IMG/VR virus record: IMGVR_UViG_3300030109_005307
Location: 1 to 28,241 of that record
Length of the DNA: 28,241 nucleotides
Strand: one strand, 5' to 3'
Source: a virus
Shown here: positions 1-7,241 of the stretch, in pieces
How the letters are laid out: each line of letters opens with the position of its first letter
Position numbering within the stretch: position 1 is the first letter of the stretch
The notes under the pieces: generated by a model
Database searches by the model: none
What the model saw: only the letters and a program-made list of their open reading frames with translations
Told to the model about the DNA's origin: nothing
Made by a program: the position numbers and the translations under genes

Positions 1-191
1 ACTAAAAAACTGCCTTCATTGAAATTTCTAACACCATCTTTTTCTTTGATTGTATTCTCATCTTCTGGCATTCTATGAGCAACACAATAGTAATCTACTT
101 CCCAACCATCAGGTACAATTTGTTGTGACATTTTCTCATAAAAATGTGAACTAAAATGCCAACCTGTAGCTACAACCAATATCTTTCTCAT
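1..191 (-). CDS. Unknown protein, N-terminal part only (cut by window edge)
   Basis: An open frame starts at an ATG at 191 and runs off the left edge, giving the first 63 residues, which begin MRKILVVATGWHFSSHFYE. The start overlaps the stop of the upstream methyltransferase gene as ATGA. The first strand (KILVVATG) followed by a helix resembles the start of a Rossmann or GT-B fold, so it could be a glycosyltransferase or another nucleotide-sugar enzyme, which would fit the operon. Too little is visible to name a family. The call that it is a real gene rests on the open frame, the coupled start and the absence of any other use for this stretch. Confidence 0.6.
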   Translation of the reverse strand, partial: MRKILVVATGWHFSSHFYEKMSQQIVPDGWEVDYYCVAHRMPEDENTIKEKDGVRNFNEGSFL

Positions 192-745
192 GAGAAATCC
201 AAATTATATATATCCGGATTGTAAATTGCTGATGCTGAGTATTTTACATTACCTGTTAATACTTTGTAACCTACTCTATCTTTTATATCATACATATTTT
301 TACCATCCACTCCGTGCAAATCTCTCTCTTTTGAACCACCCTCAAAGAAAACAACTGAACCATCTTTTATTTGGTCTTTAACGCCATCATATAACATCTC
401 TAACTTTTCTCCAGTATTATCAATATCAAAATACATAAAATCAAAGTCTTCCACATTTTTTATCCAATCAAAAAAATTGTTTTCGGTTAAAGTTATGTAA
501 TCGCCAACACTCCAAGCATCATACTCTGCCAAAGTAGCTTGTTTATTACCCCAATATTCATCAACCCACATATCATAAGACTCTATGTGACCATCTATAT
601 TATTTTCATGTAAAGCCTTAGCCATCGTTATTGTAGTGTAACCTCTTCCCGGACCAAACTCCACTATTTTTTTTGGTTTTAAAGTTACTATAAAATCATA
701 TAAAATTGGAAGCCATTCATATTTGCCGTGAACTGGTATACTCAT
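188..745 (-). CDS. Class I SAM-dependent methyltransferase
   Basis: This 185-residue protein carries a clear SAM-binding motif I at residues 28-38 (VEFGPGRGYTT) and an acidic post-motif strand (residues about 98-108, MYFDIDNTGEK), typical of the Methyltransf_24-like O-methyltransferases of polysaccharide clusters. The short length fits a single Rossmann domain with no extra substrate domain. Its ATG touches the stop of the DegT aminotransferase gene, and its own stop overlaps the next start as ATGA. By context it probably methylates a sugar or sugar nucleotide made by the neighbouring enzymes; the acceptor cannot be read from sequence. The fold assignment is firm, the substrate is inference. 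Confidence 0.75.
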   Translation of the reverse strand: MSIPVHGKYEWLPILYDFIVTLKPKKIVEFGPGRGYTTITMAKALHENNIDGHIESYDMWVDEYWGNKQATLAEYDAWSVGDYITLTENNFFDWIKNVEDFDFMYFDIDNTGEKLEMLYDGVKDQIKDGSVVFFEGGSKERDLHGVDGKNMYDIKDRVGYKVLTGNVKYSASAIYNPDIYNLDFS

Positions 746-1668
746 TATATATTCTCCTTAACTTTATCGATTATATATTCTGTATCATTAAATGATAATT
801 TCTCATTCATTGGCAAACTAACAGTTCTTCTTTGTGATTTTTCTGTTTTAGGAAGTCTAAGAAATTCTTTACCCTCATTATAGACAGAATTTTGATGTAG
901 TGCTGAATAATGTACACCACAAATTATACCATCTCTTTTCATATTTTCGATAAATTTCTTATTATCTAAAACCTCTATTCTATACAAATGTTTACTTGTA
1001 TTTTCATAACCGAACTCTTTATTATATATATCAACTAAATTACTCAAACTCCTCATTTTTTTATCAAAGTTTTTAAAGTTGTTCATTATTATTTTAGCTT
1101 GAATAGAGCTCATATAGAATTTATAGCCTGGAAAAGATATACCCCTCTCCCAATTATTATCAGCATATGTCATCCCATTCAATACAGCCGATTTAAACCA
1201 TTTATATTTATCATAATCATCAGTTACAATCATACCACCATCAGATCCACCAAGCGGTTTAGTTGGGTAGAAACTAAATATCATTAAATCATTTGATTCA
1301 CATTCTTTCATAAATTGATTAGGTTCTAACTTCTGTGCTGAATCTACTATCTTATAATCCTCAAATGTATGTAGAACATAAGAGTGTCCAACCCAATCTA
1401 CATCATCGTAAAACCTAACTTCATTACCACTTGTTATTATAGCATTAACAACAACTGGTGGAATCATACTTGGTATATTCACGACCGTATTCTTATTTAA
1501 CATAGATAAAAATATAGCATTAGTAGCACTATTAACTGAACAGGCATACTTAGCCCCAACATATGATGCAAATTTATTTTCAAGTTCAATCACAACATCA
1601 TCGTGTAGTAAATTAGAAAAATCTGAAGTGTCGATTATATGTGTATTTATATTAAATAATTGAATCAT
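745..1668 (-). CDS. DegT/DnrJ/EryC1/StrS-family PLP aminotransferase
   Basis: These enzymes transfer an amino group to a keto-sugar nucleotide. Residues 38-56 (GAKYACSVNSATNAI) match the family start, D109 in VDSAQKLE is the expected cofactor-pairing acid, and K137 in SFYPTKPLGGSDGG is the expected Schiff-base lysine. At 307 residues it is shorter than the usual 360-400, mostly through shortened loops. The start overlaps the upstream stop as ATGA. Together with the FdtA-type ketoisomerase and RmlC-like cupin about 3 kb upstream, it could give a 3-amino-deoxysugar, but it could equally act on the product of the adjacent TIM-barrel and nucleotidyltransferase pair. Family assignment is strong; the exact sugar is unknown. 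Confidence 0.85.
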   Translation of the reverse strand: MIQLFNINTHIIDTSDFSNLLHDDVVIELENKFASYVGAKYACSVNSATNAIFLSMLNKNTVVNIPSMIPPVVVNAIITSGNEVRFYDDVDWVGHSYVLHTFEDYKIVDSAQKLEPNQFMKECESNDLMIFSFYPTKPLGGSDGGMIVTDDYDKYKWFKSAVLNGMTYADNNWERGISFPGYKFYMSSIQAKIIMNNFKNFDKKMRSLSNLVDIYNKEFGYENTSKHLYRIEVLDNKKFIENMKRDGIICGVHYSALHQNSVYNEGKEFLRLPKTEKSQRRTVSLPMNEKLSFNDTEYIIDKVKENI

Positions 1669-2186
1669 GCAAAAACTACTCCGTACAATTGTAACAATTC
1701 AACACTATACTCATCACAAATTCTTTTTACTCTATCTTTAAGACTAAGAAATAGTTCAACATCGTTATTAACATCTGTATACAAATCTTCACTATCTAAC
1801 ATAATGTGATTAATCCTTTTGGTGTCGAACAATTTATCTAAATTTAATACTCCTTTCAGAGTTTCTATCTTCGGTACAAAGCTGGTGTGTTTTGGTAGTA
1901 AATCACAAATCAAATTCACCTCAGCAACCTCTTCTATATTTGAGGTAGCAAAATATTTTATATTATCATACTTTGAAAGAACGTTCAAAGAATCTGTAAA
2001 AGAAAGACTAGGAACTGGTGGTTTAGACCTTCCCTTTGGATAGTCTAAAAATATATCATAACCCCTATTTAAAAATTGTTTTAACTGTTTCATATCTTTT
2101 ACATGAGCCATATTAATTCTTATAACAACACCTTCTACTTTTTCAAACTCTTTCAATGTTAGTAAGTGGTTAGATATTAATATCAT
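1665..2186 (-). CDS. Small pyruvate-kinase / HpcH-HpaI-like TIM-barrel protein
   Basis: The 173-residue product looks like a shortened member of the phosphoenolpyruvate/pyruvate TIM-barrel superfamily. RINMAH at 23-28 resembles the RxNxSH motif of pyruvate kinase, FLDYPKGRSK at 46-55 lies where DLxGPKxR would be, and PKIETLKGV (105-113) followed by HIMLDSEDL (127-135) copies the KIExxxGVxN...IMxARGDL pattern. The nucleotide-capping B domain and C-terminal domain of pyruvate kinase are missing, and the final acid pattern is altered, so it is unlikely to be a glycolytic enzyme. A lyase or aldolase using pyruvate or PEP is more plausible. It starts at an ATGA overlap with a GAGG Shine-Dalgarno. 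It sits between a nucleotidyltransferase and an aminotransferase. Confidence 0.55.
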   Translation of the reverse strand: MILISNHLLTLKEFEKVEGVVIRINMAHVKDMKQLKQFLNRGYDIFLDYPKGRSKPPVPSLSFTDSLNVLSKYDNIKYFATSNIEEVAEVNLICDLLPKHTSFVPKIETLKGVLNLDKLFDTKRINHIMLDSEDLYTDVNNDVELFLSLKDRVKRICDEYSVELLQLYGVVFA

Positions 2187-2536
2187 CGTTTTTCCTCTCT
2201 TATCCTAGTAGCTGAAATTTCTTTTATGTCATCAGGCGGTATTAATTCATTCAAATCATAACCCACATCACGACCATAATTTACAGATTCAATAGGTGGT
2301 ATCACTATTACTTCAATGTCGCCTACATTTACTTCATCAAAAAATCTTAGAATAATTGACTTACGAACTGATTCAGTTGGAAATGGATTGTTCTCAGGCT
2401 CATCATCGTGAATGTCCATAATGGCTATACAAACTCTTTTACCTTCTCCTAGCATTTGTCTGACGCACCATTCGTGACCATCGTGAAATGGTTGAAATCT
2501 TCCTATATAAAATGAATATCTATTTTTAGAAACCAT
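2183..2536 (-). CDS. NMNAT/cytidylyltransferase-like nucleotidyltransferase
   Basis: This protein of about 117 residues has the nucleotidyltransferase-superfamily signature GRFQPFHDGH (residues 12-21 from the chosen start) and the C-terminal ISATRIR motif (about 107-113), both typical of the NadM/NMNAT and phospho-sugar nucleotidyltransferase group. I chose the ATG at 2536 because the longer frame begins inside the preceding sulfotransferase gene and the conserved core starts just after this methionine. The protein is short for NadM (about 170 residues), so an NAD role is possible but not proven. Placed next to a PEP-type TIM barrel and a DegT enzyme, activation of a small phosphorylated metabolite with CMP or AMP is an equally good reading. 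Confidence 0.7.
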   Translation of the reverse strand: MVSKNRYSFYIGRFQPFHDGHEWCVRQMLGEGKRVCIAIMDIHDDEPENNPFPTESVRKSIILRFFDEVNVGDIEVIVIPPIESVNYGRDVGYDLNELIPPDDIKEISATRIREEKR

Positions 2537-3161
2537 AATTAAATAAATCCAAATCTCTTTTGTATATATCAGAAACAATCTCTACTAATCTTTCTGTATA
2601 CAATTCTTTATAATTAGCAGAAGAATGTTCCTCTTTAGTTATATTCCCTTCAATATTTATTTTTTCAGCTAATGTTTTCCAATCCTCTTCTAAATTTTCG
2701 AACTTCCCTACATAATCTACAAAACGACAACCATCTGAATATTCAACATAATTGCTTTGGGGAAACCAATGGTCGTTAGTGAAAGAACCATCTTCGTATC
2801 TCAAATTCCTTGATCCTCTATCTACTACAAAAGAAGAAAAATTATTATCTACTCTATCATCTGTTTGCCTCCTATTGAAAACATTCCAAGCAGAAACTAG
2901 TCTTTCAAATGGATTTCTAACAAACGTAAACACAAAATAATCATTTGAAATTTCATCATCTGTTATATTTTCTAACCAATCATCAGTTCCCTCTTTGTAA
3001 TAATATGGTTTACTAACCTCTGTATTTTTTTGATTAATTGTATTTACAATAGTAGTGCTAGCAGACCTTCCAGGTTTCATATATATAAATTTATTTTCTT
3101 CATACACACGTGTAGTTATGAATTTATTATTTTTAATATGATTTCTAAATTTATAACTCAT
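2526..3161 (-). CDS. Carbohydrate-type sulfotransferase
   Basis: Sulfotransferases move sulfate from PAPS to a hydroxyl or amine. The 5'-phosphosulfate-binding loop is seen at residues 29-36 (KPGRSAST), and the 3'-phosphate-binding segment at 80-92 (FVRNPFERLVSAW) is almost the family consensus. A later YVGKFENLEEDW also matches the carbohydrate sulfotransferase (Sulfotransfer_2) pattern. Its 211 residues make a complete, compact enzyme. The ATG at 3161 has an AGAGG Shine-Dalgarno and overlaps the upstream SDR gene by 11 bases. The acceptor is presumably the sugar made or attached by this operon, while PAPS must come from the host or from a gene outside the window. Confidence 0.85.
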   Translation of the reverse strand: MSYKFRNHIKNNKFITTRVYEENKFIYMKPGRSASTTIVNTINQKNTEVSKPYYYKEGTDDWLENITDDEISNDYFVFTFVRNPFERLVSAWNVFNRRQTDDRVDNNFSSFVVDRGSRNLRYEDGSFTNDHWFPQSNYVEYSDGCRFVDYVGKFENLEEDWKTLAEKINIEGNITKEEHSSANYKELYTERLVEIVSDIYKRDLDLFNYGF

Positions 3162-3879
3162 CGATAACCTCTTTCATCTTTGATGTATCCATAGAACAAT
3201 CAGTTGCCATATTAACATCAGATATGTCTTTTAAATAAATAGGTTCAATATTACTATTTTCTTTTTTTACAAAATCATAAACAGATTGAGACTTGCCACC
3301 GACATTTATTATACCTGTTTCATCTAATAATTTTAAAGTAATTTTAGCAGCATCTTCAATCCACATTAAACTTTTTTTCATATCTCTCAGAGCTTTAGGA
3401 TGGGGGAATGGTTTTTTATTCATAGCCATCCTTAATATCAAATGATTGTCGTACATCTGCACAGCACACTCCCCACCTAGTTTAGACCAACCATATTTTG
3501 TAAAAGGCTTCATACAATCTGTTTCTTTATAGTTCCCATCAACCCCTTCATAAACGTAATCGGTAGAAATATAAATTATCTTTTTCTTATACTTTTCACA
3601 AGCCATAACAATATTAGCAGTTCCAACAATATTTGTTTTTATACTTAATGTAGGATTATCTTCGTGAATAACCATTGGTCTTGTTACAGCACCAGCATGA
3701 ATTACATAATCAAAATCATTTTCTCTTTTTCTGAAATAGTAATCCACATTCCAATAATCTCTTACATCTAATCCAGGATACATACTCTGTTTATGAGGAG
3801 TTATAAAAGAGTGTTCTTTTCCAACTCTAACTAAGTGTTTACAAAATTCACCATCACCGCCTGTAACTAATATTTTCAA
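3151..3879 (-). CDS. SDR-family NDP-sugar reductase/epimerase (RmlD-like)
   Basis: An extended short-chain dehydrogenase of 242 residues. The NAD(P)-binding loop is GGDGEF at 7-12, the catalytic Ser/Thr lies in ISTDYVY (104-110), and the YxxxK pair is Y129 and K133 in KYGWSKLGGE. The small size, the DYVYEG segment and the weak C-terminal domain match dTDP-4-dehydrorhamnose reductase (RmlD)-like proteins more than 4,6-dehydratases. The start is a TTG at 3879 with GGAG five bases upstream, overlapping the previous stop as TTGA; no in-frame ATG precedes the glycine motif. It probably reduces a 4-keto sugar nucleotide produced upstream in the same operon. Confidence 0.8.
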   Translation of the reverse strand: MKILVTGGDGEFCKHLVRVGKEHSFITPHKQSMYPGLDVRDYWNVDYYFRKRENDFDYVIHAGAVTRPMVIHEDNPTLSIKTNIVGTANIVMACEKYKKKIIYISTDYVYEGVDGNYKETDCMKPFTKYGWSKLGGECAVQMYDNHLILRMAMNKKPFPHPKALRDMKKSLMWIEDAAKITLKLLDETGIINVGGKSQSVYDFVKKENSNIEPIYLKDISDVNMATDCSMDTSKMKEVIDEL

Positions 3880-4520
3880 TCGAACTCCAAATTATTATTA
3901 AATTTAGCTTTTATTTGATTACCTTTCTTATCTTTAGACCAATACATCACACCTAAAGTTTTTCTATCCATACCCTTTGTAATTTCAGGTAATCCATGCC
4001 AAGAATTTTCAGAACATTTAAATACATTTAATTGATTAAATTTATATGGTATAGTTCCATATTCCTCTCCATTATGTATCCTCAAGTCAAAAGAAGAATC
4101 ATATTCTTCCGATAAACAAAGTATAGCACTGTATTCTCTTTTCCAATCATTATGTATTCCGTGATGACTTGCATCAACATGCATTCCTAAGTAACCACCT
4201 TCTCCATTTTTATTAGGAGTTAACATCATACCACCACCATAGTGAGACATATCAGGAAAAGCATTATCTGTCAAACCCATTACTATATTGGGATCAAAAT
4301 GTGTGGATATGTAGTCTAACAAAAGTAGAGCAGCGGGTGGTACATTCTCACGACCTAACTTAGAACAATACTGAATCTGTCCGGCATCATCTCCACCATA
4401 CTTTACCCAATCATCCACCAAATCATAACTCTCAGCAGCTGCTCTAACCAAAGATGGAGATGGTATAAAATCCTCTATTGTTATCGCTGGATATGGTTTA
4501 TCTATTCTGTTTATCTTCAC
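3876..4520 (-). CDS. Fe(II)/2-oxoglutarate-dependent oxygenase
   Basis: The iron-binding triad is visible as H114 and D116 in LGMHVDASHH and H175 in SWHGLPEI, with R186 (MDRKTLGV) placed to hold 2-oxoglutarate. The 214-residue length and the arrangement match the 2OG-FeII_Oxy_3 group of hydroxylases common in marine phages and polysaccharide loci. The start is GTG at 4520, supported by an AGGAG upstream, and overlaps the FdtA gene by 23 bases. It probably hydroxylates a sugar or lipid-linked intermediate, although phage oxygenases of this fold can also act on proteins or nucleic acids. A second, dissimilar oxygenase lies 2 kb upstream. Confidence 0.8.
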   Translation of the reverse strand: MKINRIDKPYPAITIEDFIPSPSLVRAAAESYDLVDDWVKYGGDDAGQIQYCSKLGRENVPPAALLLLDYISTHFDPNIVMGLTDNAFPDMSHYGGGMMLTPNKNGEGGYLGMHVDASHHGIHNDWKREYSAILCLSEEYDSSFDLRIHNGEEYGTIPYKFNQLNVFKCSENSWHGLPEITKGMDRKTLGVMYWSKDKKGNQIKAKFNNNLEFD

Positions 4521-4926
4521 TTTTCAATCTCCTAAACTTTTCATAATCCTCTATGTAATCGGAAGAATTGTATGCAGTATTAGCCAACACTAACAATATA
4601 GCATCGTGACCAACATATATTTGTTCATCCCATATCATTTCAGGTATGTATAAAGCCTTCCACGGTTGATTTAGTTTCCAAGTTCTGACACCACCCATTC
4701 CGTCATCACATTTCACATCAATAACTCCGTTTATCGAAATTAATAATTGTTTAGTTTTATAGTGACTGTGCTTTCCTCTGTCGTTTTGATTATGTACACC
4801 AAAGACATAAAACATTCTTTTGACTTTAAATGGAACATCTTTGTCAAATTCAATTGGAGCTAATCTACCATCAGATTCATCAAAGAATTTTAGATTAAAT
4901 CTTTTTACATCATCTATAGTTGTCAT
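4498..4926 (-). CDS. FdtA-type NDP-4-keto-6-deoxyglucose 3,4-ketoisomerase
   Basis: This cupin follows the FdtA/WxcM pattern closely: DGRLAPIE at 19-26, VPFKVKRMFYVFGV at 31-44, and the active-site stretch DRGKHSH at 49-55 with H53 and H55. FdtA enzymes convert a dTDP-4-keto-6-deoxyglucose into the 3-keto isomer, which a DegT-type enzyme then aminates to a 3-amino-3,6-dideoxyhexose. The 142-residue length is normal. It is coupled by ATGA to the RmlC-like gene and has a GGAG Shine-Dalgarno. The DegT protein in this operon could be the next step. The first enzymes, RmlA and RmlB, are not in the window and would have to come from the host or from elsewhere in the phage. Confidence 0.85.
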   Translation of the reverse strand: MTTIDDVKRFNLKFFDESDGRLAPIEFDKDVPFKVKRMFYVFGVHNQNDRGKHSHYKTKQLLISINGVIDVKCDDGMGGVRTWKLNQPWKALYIPEMIWDEQIYVGHDAILLVLANTAYNSSDYIEDYEKFRRLKSEDKQNR

Positions 4927-5306
4927 TTATTCTCCGTTCCCCACTCCTCTCCAAAATGTCCGACAGGAACTCTAAATTCGTCTTTCGGATTATACTTTTC
5001 TGTTAAGTAGTAAAGCAGTATAGAACCTGGCTCTAATGCTTTATAACCATGATATACACCTGGCTTCATTTCAATCACTCTTGGATTCCTATCTGATAAG
5101 TAAACAAATTCACAACCATCTTCTTCCGTAGCCATCCCCACCTTAAAAGAACCTTTTATACAAGTCCAATAATCAGATTGTATATCATGTTTGTGCCAAG
5201 CTACAATATGTTCTGTACTATTTACATATGATACATTTATCTGTCCATCTATAACTTCAAATACATCTAATAATCTTTGTGCTCTATCATCCTCATTATA
5301 ATACAT
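4923..5306 (-). CDS. RmlC-like dTDP-4-keto-sugar 3,5-epimerase cupin
   Basis: A single-domain cupin of 127 residues similar to the shorter RmlC-like proteins. The stretch WHKHDIQSDYW (37-47) carries two histidines of the active site, and PGVYHGYKAL (82-91) matches the PPGxxHGYKAL signature of the family, followed by YLTEKYNPKDE. Full RmlC is about 180 residues, so this is a trimmed version missing the extended N- and C-terminal arms. A strong AAGGAG lies six bases before the ATG. It directly precedes FdtA in transcription order, and the two may act in sequence or as alternatives on the same 4-keto-6-deoxyhexose nucleotide. Epimerase activity is expected from the family, not shown. Confidence 0.75.
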   Translation of the reverse strand: MYYNEDDRAQRLLDVFEVIDGQINVSYVNSTEHIVAWHKHDIQSDYWTCIKGSFKVGMATEEDGCEFVYLSDRNPRVIEMKPGVYHGYKALEPGSILLYYLTEKYNPKDEFRVPVGHFGEEWGTENK

Positions 5307-5316
5307 ACTATTCTCC

Positions 5317-6504
5317 TTATGAAAAATCCATTACTTGTGGAACGTGTGTTATAAACTTCCCACCATTTTGAACAAAATCTGATTCTTTATTTGCAATAAT
5401 ATCTTTGAAGTTCCAAGCACCTAAGAAAGCATAATCATATTTATTCAAATCTACAGACTCTCTATCAACTACAGGTATGTGACTACCTGGCGCTAATAAA
5501 CCTTGTTTATCAGGCGTTGTGTCTGTGATACAATCTATTAAGGAACTATCAATACCACAATAGTTAAAAACAGTAGTTGATTTAGATGTAGCACCTATAC
5601 TGACTATTCTTTTACCATTCTTTTTTAAGTTAGTTAATTTTCTGTTCAGTAATTCCTTTGATTGTTTGACTCTCTCTGCAAATATTTCATAAGTTTGAAA
5701 GTCATCTAATCCAAAAATCATCTCTTCATTTATATTCTGTTTTACATTTTCAGTAATGGTATTGTTAGATGGAATATTTGGCTTTTTGGCATATATTCTG
5801 TTAGAACCACCGTGAACTGATAAATTATCAACATCAAATATAATCAAACCATTCTCTCTTAAAATATTGTCAAGTGCTGTAACTGAAAATACATGCGCAT
5901 GTTCGTCATATATTTGGTCATACGAACCTCTTTCTAACATCCTAAGCAAAGATGGATCTTCAAATACAAACACTCCTTTATCACTAAGTAAGTTAGCGAC
6001 TGCTGAAAAGCAATCATCTAAGTCTTGTATGTGACATATACAATTAGCAGAGTAAATCAAATCCATTTCTCCATCAGAATCTTTAATCTTATTAGAAAGT
6101 TCTGTTGTCCAAAACTCCGTTCTAGTCATATATCCCATATCAGCAGTCACTCTTGCAAAATTATCACAAGGCTCTACACACAGAGAATCCTCTACTGGAA
6201 AGTTACTTATGAAAGGCCCATCATTAGAACCTATCTCTAAAACTTTCTTTGGTTGAAACCTATTCTCTAACATTTGGGCAGTCTGCCTGAAATGATTTAC
6301 CATTGGCGTAGACAATGATGTATTGTATTTATAATCTTCATTGAACATCAACTCTGGCTTAACAAAATCTTTCATAGAAACCAACTTAGTTTCCTCATCA
6401 AAAACTACTTTTAAATCAAAGAAGAACTCATCATTAATTTCATCTTCTTTTAAAAACTTATTTGCTATAGGTTGTCTACCTAAATCTAAAAACTCTTTTT
6501 TCAT
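5317..6504 (-). CDS. Sugar C-methyltransferase (TylC3-like) with truncated zinc domain
   Basis: The 395-residue protein has the layout of NDP-sugar C-methyltransferases: remnant N-terminal domain (LDLGRQPIANKF), SAM motif I VLEIGSNDGPF at 88-98, a DEHAHVFS segment in the middle, an HGGSNRIYA stretch, and a C-terminal Rossmann-like domain beginning GKRIVSIGATSKSTTVFNYC, as in Methyltransf_14. Relatives begin with a CxxC zinc motif about ten residues before LDLG. Here translation starts only five residues before LDLG, at the ATG at 6504, which overlaps the upstream stop as ATGA and has GGAG at the right spacing. The first half of the zinc site is therefore absent. It probably adds a methyl branch to a keto-deoxysugar, but some relatives are methyltransferases of unknown acceptor. 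Confidence 0.8.
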   Translation of the reverse strand: MKKEFLDLGRQPIANKFLKEDEINDEFFFDLKVVFDEETKLVSMKDFVKPELMFNEDYKYNTSLSTPMVNHFRQTAQMLENRFQPKKVLEIGSNDGPFISNFPVEDSLCVEPCDNFARVTADMGYMTRTEFWTTELSNKIKDSDGEMDLIYSANCICHIQDLDDCFSAVANLLSDKGVFVFEDPSLLRMLERGSYDQIYDEHAHVFSVTALDNILRENGLIIFDVDNLSVHGGSNRIYAKKPNIPSNNTITENVKQNINEEMIFGLDDFQTYEIFAERVKQSKELLNRKLTNLKKNGKRIVSIGATSKSTTVFNYCGIDSSLIDCITDTTPDKQGLLAPGSHIPVVDRESVDLNKYDYAFLGAWNFKDIIANKESDFVQNGGKFITHVPQVMDFS

Positions 6505-7241
6505 TTTAACTCCTTCCAACCAGTGCCTCTTCTCTCATTATATTCTATATCCATATTACGTTCTTTATCCCAACCAACATATCTTGTTGTTTCTTGCTCT
6601 TTAGAATGGTCTCCCTTTTCGTCTGAGTAATAATAACAACTTATAACTATTCTAGCGTTATCCTCATCACATTTAACTAAATCAAAACCGTGATACGATA
6701 TATCAGATGTATTAAATATAACCAAGTGATTAAATTCAGGAAGATATTTTTTATCAGCTACATATTGATTTTTTTCATCAATATATCCTAATTCATTATG
6801 TCCACCCCATTCATCTTCCCAATCTTTAGATAAGAAAAGTAACACATTAACTCTTCTCCACCCCAAATTAACATTCTTATTAAAATCTGTATGTGGTTCT
6901 AAATGACTACCTCTTGGTTCAAAATTTATGCCAGCTCCATACCAAGATTTATCGGAACGAAGATCATCTATTCCGGTTAGTTCTGATAAAAAGTTAGTCC
7001 ACTCATCTGACACTAAATAATCTGTCAAAACCTCTGCAGATTTACCAAAATCAGAAAAGTCATTTCCTGTTGTACACAATTTCCACCATTGGTAATCATC
7101 TTTTATTTCTAATATATTATCTAATAAATCATCTAACAATTCTGTAGAAAATAAGTTTTCTAGTTTTATATGTTCAAATGGTTTATTAGATTTGTACTCT
7201 TCTTTATTTTTCTGCGCTATTTCTTTTAAATTACTTATCAT
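6501..7241 (-). CDS. Fe(II)/2-oxoglutarate oxygenase, second copy
   Basis: A 246-residue oxygenase with the triad H117 and D119 (LEPHTDFNK) and H184 (SYHGFDLV), and R197 (ARIVISCYYYS) for 2-oxoglutarate. The residues ahead of the triad (SWYGAGINFEPRG) and the WGGHNELG segment match the 2OG-Fe(II) oxygenases that accompany glycan clusters (prolyl-4-hydroxylase-like fold). I prefer the ATG at 7241, which has AGGGAG eight bases upstream, over the frame that begins 24 bases earlier. It shares little sequence with the oxygenase at 3876-4520, so the two are not a recent duplication and probably act on different positions or substrates. Confidence 0.8.
   Translation of the reverse strand: MISNLKEIAQKNKEEYKSNKPFEHIKLENLFSTELLDDLLDNILEIKDDYQWWKLCTTGNDFSDFGKSAEVLTDYLVSDEWTNFLSELTGIDDLRSDKSWYGAGINFEPRGSHLEPHTDFNKNVNLGWRRVNVLLFLSKDWEDEWGGHNELGYIDEKNQYVADKKYLPEFNHLVIFNTSDISYHGFDLVKCDEDNARIVISCYYYSDEKGDHSKEQETTRYVGWDKERNMDIEYNERRGTGWKELK

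Noticed and set aside
1644-1651. TATAAATA (T4 late-promoter core) on the minus strand inside the DegT gene; the same core appears at 24676-24683 and 25720-25727
   Set aside because: With about 70% A+T several matches per strand are expected by chance in 28 kb, and two of these lie well inside genes. Only the copy at 25720-25727 sits in a gap, where it is mentioned as an alternative to the small ORF.
1665-2186. Calling this a pyruvate kinase pseudogene
   Set aside because: The frame is intact with a coupled start and good ribosome-binding site, and the conserved blocks are at spacing expected of a compact barrel, so a functional shortened enzyme is likelier than decay.
2183-2536. Calling this gene nadM as part of an NAD-salvage module
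   Set aside because: The protein is too short for a typical NadM, no nadV or other NAD gene is adjacent, and the neighbours point to sugar or small-metabolite activation.
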